DNA of 64,000 nt from Beta vulgaris subsp. vulgaris (Eukaryota; Streptophyta; Magnoliopsida; Caryophyllales; Amaranthaceae), in assembly GCF_026745355.1 (NCBI RefSeq), contig NC_079205.1:38274714-38338713 (forward strand), read 5' to 3'. Below are positions 23,459-34,884 of this stretch, piece after piece; within the stretch, counting starts at the first letter, position 1, and every line of letters starts with the position of its first letter. A program made the position numbers and the translations under genes. The notes below the pieces were generated by a model. That model had not been told where the DNA came from. It ran no database searches and worked only from the letters and a program-made list of their open reading frames with translations.

Positions 23459-26296
23459 TCATTTCAACTTGATTAAGCCAAGTTCAAGTCTCAATTTCTC
23501 AAACCTATCTCTATTTAAGGGCTTTGTTAAGATGTCTGCAATTTGACGTTCAGTCTCACAGAATTCCATTTTAATAAGACCCTTTTCAACATTATCTTTC
23601 AGAAAGTGATGCCTAATATGGATGTGTTTGACTCTTGAATGATGCACGGGATCTTTAGAAATACTAATAGCACTAGTATTATCACAATAGATGGGAACAC
23701 ATTCAAAGTAAATTCATAGTCACGTAGTTGTTGTTTTATCCATAGCATTTGGGAACAAATGCTGCTGCTGCAACATATTCAGCCTCAGCTAAAGCAACTG
23801 TGTTTTGCTTCTTGGTGCTCCAAGAAACTAAACTATGACTAAGGAACTGAACCATACCTGATGTACTCTTCCTATTGACCAGATCTCCTGCATAGTCAGC
23901 ATCCGCAAATCCTTTCAATTCAAAGGTATCACTTCTCGAATAGAATAGGCTCAAATCATCTGTTCCTTTGAGGTATCTTAGGATTCTCTTCACAGCAGTG
24001 AGATGAGATTCCTTTGGATTGGCTTGAAACCTTGCACATAACCCTACACTGAAAGCAATATCAGAACGACTTGCAGTTAGATATAGTAATGAGCCAATCA
24101 TACCTTGATACTTGGTTTGATCCAATTTTCCTCTTTTAAACTCATTTTCAAGAAGGAACTTAGAAAGTCTTTCATACCATGCTCTTGGAGCTTGCTTTAA
24201 CCCATAAAGAGCTTTGTCAAGCTTAAAGACATGATTAGGAAATTCTTTACTTTCAAAACCTGGAGGTTGTTCTACAATACCTCCTCATTAAGATAACCAT
24301 TTAGAAAAGCGCATTTTACATCCATTTGATACAATTTAAAACCCATGAAGGCAGCAAATGCTATGAAATTCTAATTGCTTCCAGTCTTGCAACTGGAGCA
24401 AAAGTTTCTTCATAATCAATGCCTTCCTGTTGATTGTATCCTTTCACAACTAACCTGGCCTTGTTTCTTATGATAGTTCCGAACTCATCTAATTTGTTTC
24501 AAACACCCACTTTAAACCAATAACCTTGTTATGTTTAGGCTTAGGTTCAAGGTGCCAAACTTGTTTCTTTCAAATTGATGAAGTTCATCCTGCATTGCTA
24601 CGATCCAATCAGCATCAGTGAGAGCTTCTTCATGATTCCTAGGTTCCAACATAGAAAGAAAAGCATGAAAAGCACAAAAGTTTTTCAATTGAGATCTCGT
24701 TTGAGTTCCCTTTTTATGTCACTGATTATTAGTTCCACAGGATGGGAACGATGAGTTTTCCAAGGCTTTGGTTGGAAATCCTGGATGGAAACTTGGTTTC
24801 CTTGATCATCTTCATTTCCTGTACTTGGGAACCAGGTTCAACAATAGTGGATTCATTCACTAGTGCATCATCACTTAGTTTCCTCTCTTCGGAACAGGAA
24901 CAGGATGTTGTTCCCTTGGCTTTGTTCCCATGACTTCGTCTTCCAAAGTCTCATCAATGAGACTTAGATCTTTTGTCAATCCTATTTCAAAGTCATCTTC
25001 AACCTGTGTGCTTTTATCTGATTCATCAAAAATAACATGCACACTTTCTTCTACACACATAGACCTTTTATTATACACTCTATAAGCCTTGCTACTAGAA
25101 GAATATCCTAAGAATACAGCTTCTTCACTTCTAGCATCAAATTTTCCAATATTTTGTTTCCCATTATTATGAACAAAACATTTACATCCAAATGTTCTGA
25201 AATATGTAATATTGGGCTTTTTACCAAAATACAGCTCATAAGGATTTTATTTAATAAAGGTCTTACCATGGTCGATTTATAATGTGACAAGCAGTATTCA
25301 CAGCTTCTGCCCAAAAGTTTTTAGGAAGACCACTAGCTATCACATAGTCCTAGCCATCTCTTCTAGTGTTCTATTCTTCCTTTCAACAACACCATTTTGT
25401 TGAGGTGTTCTAGGGGCTGAGAAATTGTGATCTAATCCATTGTCTCTCTAAAGTCATCGAACTTAAATTTTCAAACTCTTTCCATGGTCGGATCTAAGGT
25501 GTAAGTAACTTATGACCACTCAAATTTTGATTCTTTCTTTGCAAAGACAAGGAACTCATCATAAGTCTCGTCCTTGCTAGAAAGAAAAATAACCCAAGTA
25601 AATCTAGAGAAGTCATCTACAATTACTAACACATATTTCTTTCCACTCCTACTTTGTATCCTCATAGGTCCACATAAATCCATATGAATTAACTCTAAAG
25701 GTCTTGTGGTACTACCACATTCTGGACTTGAAAGAGGACCTAACATGCTTACCTTTTGCGCATGCATACACACATGATCTAAATGAAACTTAGTAGAGGG
25801 TAAACCTAAAACTAGTTCTTTAGAACACAGTTTGTCAAGCAAGGAAAAGCTAGCATGACCTAGACGCTTGTGCCATAAAATGAATCATCATCAATAACAC
25901 TAAGGCATGTGAATTTGTTTTTGGGAACAAGGTTGAGATCCACAACATATGTGTTCCCTTTCCTTGTTCCTTCCAAAATGATATCCTTTGTGCTATTGTT
26001 GACAATTAAACATTTTTCACTATTAAACTTCACACAGTTCCCTTATCACAGAATTGGGAAATACTTAACAAGTTATGCTTTAATCCATCAACTAGAAACA
26101 CATTATCTATGGAATGTGACGATGACTTACCAACTTTGCCCATGGCAACTATGTTACCTTTCTTGTTGTCACCAAAAGTCACACTTCCACCATTATAGGC
26201 TGAGAGTGAGAGAAATCTTGATTTATCTCCAGTCATATGCTTAGAACAACCACTGTCTAGGTACCATGTGTTGTTCCCCCTCACTCCAACCTGCAA
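23459..26296 (-). pseudogene. pol of second SIRE copy: protease, integrase, RT remnants, RNase H
   Basis: Protease YLDSGCSKHMTGD is intact (26296-26030 frame). Integrase: the LDHVCMHAQK zinc region and HMDLCGPMRIQSRSGKKYV are in 25842-25510, with later integrase pieces to about 25108. The RT palm is fragmented (about 24600-24130; the [20 protein letters not shown] region is recognisable). It is then joined in frame to the RNase H region: FKRGKLDQTKYQGMIG at about 24125 lacks the roughly 110 codons, including YVDD, that the first copy has between FKRGKVDKT and VDQTKY. RNase H (SRSDIAFSVGL, DADYAGDLVNRKSTSG) ends with QIADILTKPL at 23459-23647. Confidence 0.88.
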
Positions 26297-26485
26297 GAAA
26301 ACTAATTGTTAGAGTTAGGAACCCAATCTTTCTTGGGTTCCTTTCCTTCAGGAACAATAGATTTCTTTTTCCAAATTACTCTACTTGTTTCCAAGTTCTC
26401 ATTAATGCGACCAAGTCTTTTAGGACAAGAGTTCCTAAAATGACCAGTGTTCCCACAAAACATACAAACTTTATCACTTGGTAAA

Positions 26486-28132
26486 TCAATCTCTTTTTAG
26501 GTTTTTCAAATTCTTTTTGTGATTAAAACCAAGACCTTCAGTTCGTTTTGTTTGAGGGTTCTTAATCCAGTTTGGAATAGGTAGCATTTTCTTTTCATTT
26601 CTCATTTGGTGCAGTTCCCCTACAAGTTCATTATTTTCAATTTCCAAAAATGAAACATGATTTTTCAATTCGTTTATTTCAGATTTGAAACTTTGCAAGG
26701 GAACTGACTTAATGTCAAATGAACTTACTTCAGGAACAAACTCTTTTAGTTGTGATAACTCAAGACTTAACAAGTAGTTCTCATTTTTAAGATTTTCGAA
26801 ATCCTCTTTTAATTTAAGATTTTTGTCAAACAATCGAAAAATCTTTTCTCAATATCAATTCGAACACTTTTAAGCCAAGAGGTATGTTCCTTTGCAACCT
26901 TAAAGCATGTTGACATTGTTTTAGTTTAATGTTCATCTTTGCAATCATTTACAGCGTCAACAATAAACTCAAATAATTTTCTTTACTTAAAGAATTAAGA
27001 CGAGTTTTGATGGTGTCTAGACTTGCCTCAAGAGATTCAATCTCTTCATCAGATTCGGAATTGTCAAGAGCCATAAGACAGAAGTTTGCAGTCTCCTCAT
27101 TTGGTTGAGGATCATCTTCTTCTTGGAGTCAGAGTCTCCCCATGCAGCAACCATAGCTTTCTTCATGTCAGATCGAGTATAGGAGTTTTTGTATTCCTTG
27201 TTCCTATCTCTGCTTCGTTCCCTTCCTTTGCCTTTTTCTTGTTCCCATTGGGGACAATCCTTGATGAAGTGCTCAGAACTGCCACACTTATGACAAACAA
27301 GTTTGTTAGAATATTTCTTATTCTTACCTTTGTAATCTCCATTCTTCATGTTCCTAAACATTCTTTTGAATTTTCGGACCATGAGAGCGGATTCTTCTTC
27401 ATCAGTTTCTGAGTCTTCATCTTCATCAGCTTTTAAGGCAATCGATTTTTGCTTGGACATGCTCCATTCTCATTGTCCAATTGCAACTCATGAGTCATGA
27501 GGGAACCAGCAAGTTGTTCCAAATTGAACTTAGTAAAGTCCTTAGTTTCCTGTAAGGCAGTTACCTTAGCCATCCAACTCCCTAGGAAGGCTCCTTAGGA
27601 CCTTTCGTACCTGTTCCTCAGATGTAATAACTTTACCAAGAGATGTTAGCTCATTAATATATTAGTAAAGCGTGTAAACATGTCTTGGATAGACTCTTTT
27701 GATTTCATTTGAAAAAGTTCATATTGGTTCATCAAAAGATCTATTTTTGATCTCTTAACTTCACTCGTACCTTCATGAGTGACTTCAAGAAGATCCCAAA
27801 TTTGTTTTGCGGTTTTACATCCATGACACGATTGTGTTCATGAGGTCCAAGACCACAATGAAGCAATTTTATAGCAAGAGCATTAATTTCCATCTTTTCG
27901 AAATCAGCTTTATCAAAATCAGATATAGATTTAGGAATTACCTCATTTTGTCATTAGTGGTAGTGACTTCAAAATCACCTACCTCTATGACTCTCCATAC
28001 CTGGTAATTGTCGGCTTTGATAAAGATCTCCATTCTGTTCTTCCAGTAAGTGTAAAACTTACCATTGAACATTGGTGGCCTCTGCGTAGAGTACCCTTCT
28101 TCCAGTTTCTCTCTAGTATTCATATTTTTCAA
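26486..28132 (-). pseudogene. gag of second SIRE copy (frameshifted)
   Basis: The - strand start MKNMNTREKLEEGYSTQRPP lies about 40 bp after the primer site. The capsid-like region follows in broken frames (27938-27460), then the zinc knuckle CHKCGSSEHFIKDC (about 27255-27297), a Lys/Arg-rich stretch, and a coiled-coil Leu/Glu region (26833-26486, LSLELSQLKEFVPE). Residues are well conserved against the first copy, but the frame changes often, mainly by single-base losses. Confidence 0.82.
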
Positions 28133-28172
28133 GATCTTGAACTCAACAGGGTTTCCTAATATTAGAGTTCCC

Positions 28173-28184
28173 GCTCTGATACCA
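28173..28184 (-). other. Primer-binding site, second SIRE copy
   Basis: On the - strand TGGTATCAGAGC, a perfect complement of the initiator tRNA-Met 3' end, lies 2 bp inside the 5' LTR. Confidence 0.9.
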
Positions 28185-28186
28185 AT

Positions 28187-29734
28187 TGTTGTATAATATG
28201 AGCACTATAAGAGGGGGGTGAATTATAGTGAGAGAATAAGCTATACTTTTTGCGGAATTAAAAGTAAACTTGGGAACAAACAATGGGAACACGAGAGATT
28301 TACGAGGAAAAACTTCCTAGGCCTAGTAGGAAGAAACAACCTCGACCACAAGGGATTTTAAACAACTTTCCACTATAATAGGCCAAAACAACTCTGATTA
28401 CAACCTATTACTTTTCTCTCGATTCTCAACTTAAGTCACTCAACTCAAGTTCCCAACGACAGTTCCCAACAACTGACGTTTTCTCTCAAACTTCACTCGA
28501 AGTTTCTCTTTCTCTTTCTCTTGCTTCACTCAAAGCTTTCTCACACTTACAAGAGTTCACTCAAACCCTTTTTCTCAAAAATACACTTTATAAAATAATG
28601 GAAGAGTAATAAACTCGATTAATGTAAGTATGAATTCTCTTAAGGAAAAGGCACTGACACTTTAGATAACTTAAGACAAATTAACTAAGTCAGACCAATT
28701 TTCTCAAATGAATTAGGCGCCTATTTATAGACAATTAAGACAAGACATGTTTCCACTAACTTAGACCATTATCACATGTTCTCCATGTTTAATTAATTAA
28801 TTAAATTAAATTAATTATTCCATGTCATGTAAAGCATCACTCATCTATAACTTCACTTCATAGAAGCAGTAACAATTACGTGGTTTTACAAACTTGGAGA
28901 ATAATTAAACTTATTTAATTTAATTAAATACTTGGAGGATAATTAACTTAAGCCACTAAATCCACTAACTACATAAACGTGTAGCAGTAAACTTTAGGCG
29001 TGAATCTAGATTTAGGAAATAAATAAATAAAATACTTTAGCTAGTTTTTAGGAAAAATATCTTTTTCAAAATCTTTTTAAAAACCGGAAAAACAGTTTTT
29101 ATATTTAAAAATCCGAAACATTTTAAAAACCGGAAATATTAATTTTCGAAAACTAAATCTTTTAAATAAAATATAAAGATAAATATATATTTTAAAAAGA
29201 TAATATTTGAAAATCAGTTAATTTAAAATCAGACTATATTGGATCTTTTCCTAACAAACTTAAACTAACTTCCTAAAATATGGATCTTAGTCAAATATCC
29301 CTAAAAACTCTAACAACTATATTGGGCACCAATATACTTAGGCGCACAATATTAGTCACTTAGAAGTTCCTAAATTAGTTTTAAGTCTTGTTCCCTAACT
29401 TTTAAGTCTTGTTCCTTAGCCTTGTTCCTATAGTGCCAGGTCTGTTCCTTTCATGGGAACAGAACCAAGTTCCTTTGAGAATTCACCACGAACTTAATAA
29501 AGCTTTTACTCAACCTTAACAAGAAGATTAATAAATACCCTAATGTATTCTAATCTTCATTCCATGCTTGATTCTTCATCTCTCGAACATCTTTACTTCG
29601 ATCTTGATTAATTCTCCGCTTTAATCTTCAATCAAGTATTCTCTTAGCTCGAGCATGAATTACCTTGCAACAACATAAATAAAATATACTATGTCTTTTG
29701 TGGTTAGGTCATCTTCAAAACTCAAGAGTCAACA
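28187..29734 (-). repeat. 5' LTR of second SIRE copy
   Basis: 1548 bp, bounded by ACAACA (toward the primer site) and TGTTGAC at 29734. GAAGG follows at 29735 as the target duplication. Hairpin TCTGTTCC...GGAACAGA lies at 29441-29463. Confidence 0.92.
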
Positions 29735-29739
29735 GAAGG

Positions 29740-30032
29740 AATGAAGAAGGGGGAAGAAAGCAGTCAACTTTCTCAGTTTTATAATACTTTTATTTTTCTT
29801 TTAGTTTATGAAATCTGAAAATAGTCATTGTTTCAACTTTCAACCACCTAATTTTGGTGATAGTTAATTATAAGTCTAATATTTTCTTGTTAAACAATAG
29901 AATTACAACTTTTTACCAAGTCTAGTAATTTATGTTTATCATAATAAAAAGAAAATTATAAATCTTAGTCAAATTAGTGTTAATTATAACTAATTAATTC
30001 ATTAAACCTGGTTAAGTTTTTAGGATATTACA
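29740..30032 (-). repeat. 3' LTR of gypsy element, second segment
   Basis: This continues the LTR interrupted after 18900 and ends GGATATTACA at 30032, matching 34592-34884. Confidence 0.88.
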
Positions 30033-30065
30033 TCCTTACCCCCTTAGAAAAAGTTTCGTCCTCGA
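30033..30065 (-). other. Polypurine tract and conserved 3' motif of gypsy element
   Basis: On the - strand the sequence reads GAGGACGAAACTTTTTCTAA followed by GGGGGTAAGGA next to the LTR. This is the typical pre-LTR motif and polypurine tract of plant Del/Tekay-like gypsy elements. Confidence 0.7.
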
Positions 30066-32132
30066 AACTTGCAATTTAGTTAATTGATAAAACAACAAGC
30101 TCAATTCATTTAACAAAACCAAGATCTCAAGCCTTCATGGCTTTGTTAGATATTCGGCCTCCATTCCGTCATCATCTTTTGTATCTCTACTTCAACTCGA
30201 CTCGCGAAATCGAGGAGCAAAGAAACAGAAATGGCAAACTTGTTAGCAATGAATTCCAACTAACTCAATTGATGAGACCTCGTTTGAAATTCTTTTGGTT
30301 TCTCAAATTATCAAGATACATACTTTGAGTAACTACATAAAAAAAATGCATGATACTACGTTCGCATTAAGAGGTAACTAGCACAGATAATCACATGCAC
30401 CACATCTTTACATAAACAGATTCTTATTGTACACGCAAAAATGCAAACGCTCAAACGGCTTGGTTCATCTATACCTAATTTTTAACCATCCCATTAAACT
30501 TATTTAAAACCTTTACGCTACGATATGGAGATCATAGTGTTCCTGAATCTAACCTCAAACTTTCTCAGCACAACTTTACTTTCCATAATATGTGTTGAAT
30601 CCTGGTGAATTTAAATATCCATGACACAATTTCATACTACGCCCGCCAGTTTTACTTAGAAAGCTTAAGCTCGAATGTTAATCATGCCCCTTAATATATC
30701 AACCCATTCTTTTCTTACTCATTATCATTTGACGATTCTCATCCTGCTTGGTATATAATATACATTCTCTTATCGATTCCACAATATAAGCTTAATAAGG
30801 CCTTCGTAAACATCGCATTTTGGTTCATGTCTGTATAATAACAGTATCATCTAATAAGGTATTCACTAAAGATCCCTACCCCTAATATTTGTGCATTCCA
30901 AAATTTTCAATCATCACATTATTATACCAAATCAATATCATTACCATAGCCTCAACGTTAAGCACTTACTACTCTGACAATGACACAACATACTCCTCAC
31001 CAACTTCCTTACCTGGCTGACATCAATACTCGAGATCTTAATTATTCAAGGCTTCACCGATCCAAATAATGGTTTACTTCTCATCATAGTTTCAATTTCC
31101 TCAACATTTTTCTCTTATCCTTTTTTATTGGTAATTTGATCACTGGAATTCATTTCTAGATCATCTCACTAACCTATACGAAGAAGCCAACATTTCAAAT
31201 TTAGAAATTCTTTGTCCCAAATCTTAGTAAAAAAATCAAGCACTTATGCACATTAAGTTTCGTCTCGACATCAATGCTTATTTCTTAATTATATTTCATA
31301 TAGCTAGTATATCTCCAAGTAGCAAATTCCTATTCCTTCAAAATATCGATTTGTCTAACTCTTCAATTACTTATTCATAATTTATTTTCACTACAATCCC
31401 ATAACATCCAAAAAAGTGGTTCGCATCACATTATGAAGTGCTCCAACCATTAAGACTAAAATCCTTAGTAACTGAAGTAATGATAATTGCTTTCTAATTC
31501 CTTGGGTAGAATTTCTAAATCCCTTCAAAATTTTCGAATCTCCAAAATTTTCATATGAACTTCTATAAAGTAAAATTCAATCTCAACTTATAACCATTAG
31601 GATTTCATATAGCTTAGCCTTTTTTATAATCCCACAAATAATATAATCCTACTCATCATAGCATATCTAAATATTATTTCATGTATTACCTCGAGCATCA
31701 AATATTACTACTCATACCTCAAAAGATCGTTCACCTTAGTTCCTATGACTCATATAACCATCATTTTATCCTCAAGTTATTCAACATCAATCTTTGCAGA
31801 TAATTCATGCCAAGTTTAAATTGCAAAATTTTCCATTTAACATCTTACACTCTAGTAACCCCAAAGCTTTAGGTTATTCTAATCTTCCAATAATACTTCA
31901 AAGGATCATAATTAAGTTCCAATCCTCACTTCTTTAAGATTCTAATAACCCAAACAATCCTCAACTCCTAATAACTCATTCATGGAAGTAAACCTCTTAT
32001 TTTTCATCCATTGTCTTATATCAACCCAAATGGTCATTTACTAACCTCGAGTTTTCCTCAATATCTAATTTCCTAAAGGACCACTCCTAGGCGGTGCAAA
32101 GTCTATTACTCCGCACTTCCGGCTAGGTTTCG
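30066..32132 (-). other. Non-coding internal region of the gypsy element
   Basis: About 2.1 kb of AT-rich sequence with no gag or pol similarity in any frame; the longest ORF (63 codons) is not convincing. The element is therefore non-autonomous. Confidence 0.75.
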
Positions 32133-32144
32133 GCTCTGATACCA
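32133..32144 (-). other. Primer-binding site of gypsy element
   Basis: On the - strand TGGTATCAGAGC lies 3 bp inside the 5' LTR; it is a perfect initiator tRNA-Met primer site. Confidence 0.9.
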
Positions 32145-32147
32145 CTC

Positions 32148-34884
32148 TGTAACGCCCCGACAAATTGACATGACCTTAATCGTCAGCGGAAGCATAACTT
32201 AATCCTGTGGGTTATGACCCACAAATAAAATAATAGCCTAAAATTGAAAATTCACTATACAAATACTCATCGTATAATACTACTTGTTTATCCATCATAC
32301 AAAACATCCTAAAACCTCATAGAATCATACATAATCTCCATAATGCAGTCTATCAGTGATCCACAACTGTTCTTCCATACCTAAAACATAAAACAAAACG
32401 TCGTGAGCCGAGGCTCAGTAACATACTACTCTAACATCGTAAATTCATTTCACATCATTTTGGTTAAAAACAGGGAGGAGAGAATAAGTAAAACATTTCA
32501 CAAATATATCATAGCAGGTTACATTATCTTCTTTATCATGTTCATCATCATATATCTTTTACTTTGTAACTTGGCAAATATCGTATATCATATATCACAT
32601 ATAGGGACGTCTCCCTAAACACATATTGCCAGAAAGGCGGCCACAAATGGATGACACTCTCGCTGTCTAAATATTGCCAGAAAGGCGGCCACAAATGGAA
32701 GACACTCTCGGTGTCCAAATATTGCCAGAAAGGCGGCCACAAATGGATGACACTCTCGGTGTCCAAATATTGCCAGAAAGGCGGTCACATCATAGGTGAC
32801 ATTTTCTATGCCCACATACTTGCCCAGAACCATCTTTCACTTTACTTTATCATGTTTCAAATATCATAATTACATTACATCATTATAATCATAATCATGA
32901 AACATCATTAAAACCATAGCGTTATCATACTCATATTTTCATAAACATTGAAGTCATTTCATTTCATCGAAAATCATCATATTCGTAAAACCTTTCATAT
33001 CCCACAATCCATAAATCAACAACATAGTGCGAAATACCATAAAACATCATTCGAAAGGGGTTGTGGGTGTTAGCAGTAGACGTTACCTGAATTCCTGCTT
33101 ACCAACCATGATAGCCGAGGGAGGCTTGTAATATCCTTTATCTTCTTTAATCTATTCAAGAATAATTTTATTAATGAACGTTTCGTTATTTAGCTTTTAA
33201 GGCTAAATATTAGTTAGCGCTTATTAAGGTCATAGCGGTCATTATAACGTCGTAAAGGTCTCCTTAAAGGTCATTATTTCTTTATCTTTAATAACTTTGT
33301 TCAATTAAGGTGAGTCTTTCACAACCACTTAATGAAATAACTTATTTAGCTATATTTTTAGAATTATCGAAACATTAAAGTTATATTACTACATATCATA
33401 TAACCTTTCGAAAACATAACATTATTCCAGTTCATAGTTAATAACTAATTAGTCGTCCATTAATAAATTAATTAAATTTAAAGTTATAATAGATCCATTA
33501 ACATTATTTTAATATTATTTAGTCATTTAAAGCTAACAAGTCAAGTAACTAATTACTATAAGTGAACTTAAGGATTAGTGAATTACTCATAACTTAAACT
33601 CAATATAACAACAAGCTTAATGAATTATTTTTAATTAGTTTTAAACAACTCAACTAGTTTAGAAATCATGAATTATAACCCAATAATAGATTTTAGTAAA
33701 TAAGTTAGGTGGTTTAGTGAAACTAACTAAATCAGTCCACTAAAGCTCGATATACTAAAGTAACAAGATTAACTTATATATTTTAACTAAGTAAATCAGA
33801 TTATAAGCCCAACATTATGGTTAACTTAACAATTAAACTAACATAACTTAATAAAATACTAAATCAGCGTTGGTTTAACTCAATTAGCCCATCTAATATT
33901 AAGTAGCTTAGCTGATACAATAAAAAGTCAGATTTGAGCCCAATTTATGTACATGCAATACTTGATTTGGGTTGTTTTAACTAATATAAATCTGCTTCCT
34001 TTAGGCCCAACTTAAACTAATTAACACTAGGTAGTAATTTGGGCTTATATTAACATAAACTAGAGAAATCAGAATTTTTTAAAAAAACAAAACATCACTT
34101 CTGCTACTAGGAGCAGGGAGACCACGAGTGGGGCGAGGAAGCTGCGAGCTCCGGTGAGCAGCGTCTCCGGCGAAAGGCGGCGAGGTGGGGCGCGCGATGC
34201 TGTGCGCGTGCTGCTGGCGCGACGGAGGAGAGCGACGAGAGAGAGCGCGAGGAGGAGAGAGAGAATGAAGCTGCTGGCAGTTTGGCTATTTATAGTGAAG
34301 TTTGTTGTTGGTGGCTATTTAAATTTTCCGGTAATTTGTTGACAGAAAAATCTGATTAGTGAGAGAAGAGAGGGTGAAGGTTGTTGTTGGTGGGTTCTTG
34401 ATGTTTAATTTCCATGGCTATTTATAGTGAAGTTTGGAGGTCTAAAATCGGTGGTTGGAAGGAAGATGGTGAAGTAAATAATCTGAATTTGTTAACTTGA
34501 AGAAGCAATGGTTAGGATTGGTGATAGATTGACTGAAAAAGAAGAGGAAAGTGAAGGCATGTGTGCCATGTGTTTGCCATGAAAATGATGGAATGAAGAA
34601 GGAGGAAGAAAGCAGTCAACTTTCTCAGTTTTATAATACTTTTATTTTTCTTTTAGTTTATGAAATCTGAAAATAGTCATCGTTTCAACTTTCAACCACC
34701 TAATTTTGGTGATAGTTAATTATAAGTCTAATATTTTCTTGTTAAACAATAGAATTACAACTTTTTACCAAGTCTAGTAATTTATGTTTATCATAATAAA
34801 AAGAAAATTATAAATCTTAGTCAAATTAGTGTTAATTATAACTAATTAATTCATTAAACCTGGTTAAGTTTTTAGGATATTACA
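32148..34884 (-). repeat. 5' LTR of gypsy element
   Basis: 2737 bp, starting TGTAACGCCCCGACA and ending GGATATTACA, followed by the CACAT duplication. It is near-identical to 16312-18900 plus 29740-30032. It lacks about 150-190 bp of the GC-rich block and has TATTTATAGTGAAGTTTG filler at the break (about 34283-34320). Confidence 0.92.
32625..32806. repeat. 48-bp minisatellite in gypsy LTR (5' LTR copy)
   Basis: Same 48-bp unit and copy number as at 16789-16970, with a few base changes (GCTGTCTAAAT, GGAAGACAC). Confidence 0.9.

Larger units (their letters stand above)
18901..29734 (-). mobile_element. SIRE/Maximus-type Ty1-copia element, second copy, with both LTRs
   Basis: A complete 10,834-bp insertion with LTRs (TGTTGAC...ACAACA on the - strand) at both ends and target duplication GAAGG at 18896-18900 and 29735-29739. 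On the - strand the order is 5' LTR, primer site, gag, pol, env-like ORF, polypurine tract, 3' LTR. Protein similarity to the first copy is high. Coding regions are interrupted mostly by single-base frameshifts, and the RT core is deleted. It sits in the 3' LTR of the gypsy element. Confidence 0.92.
16312..34884 (-). mobile_element. Non-autonomous Ty3-gypsy (Tekay/Del-like) element with nested SIRE copy
   Basis: Two long LTRs begin TGTA(A/C)CGCCCCGACA and end GGATATTACA, with 5-bp target duplication CACAT at 16307-16311 and 34885-34889. A tRNA-iMet primer site (32133-32144) beside the right LTR and a minus-strand polypurine tract beside the left LTR fix the orientation as minus. The internal region (30033-32147) is only 2.1 kb and encodes no gag or pol, so it must depend on a partner for movement. 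LTR ends and the tract resemble chromoviral Tekay/Del elements (inference). Net length without the nested 10.8 kb element is about 7.7 kb. Confidence 0.9.

Noticed and set aside
32133..32144. tRNA gene
   Set aside because: TGGTATCAGAGC here and at the other LTR junctions is a retroelement primer-binding site, not a tRNA; no cloverleaf is present.
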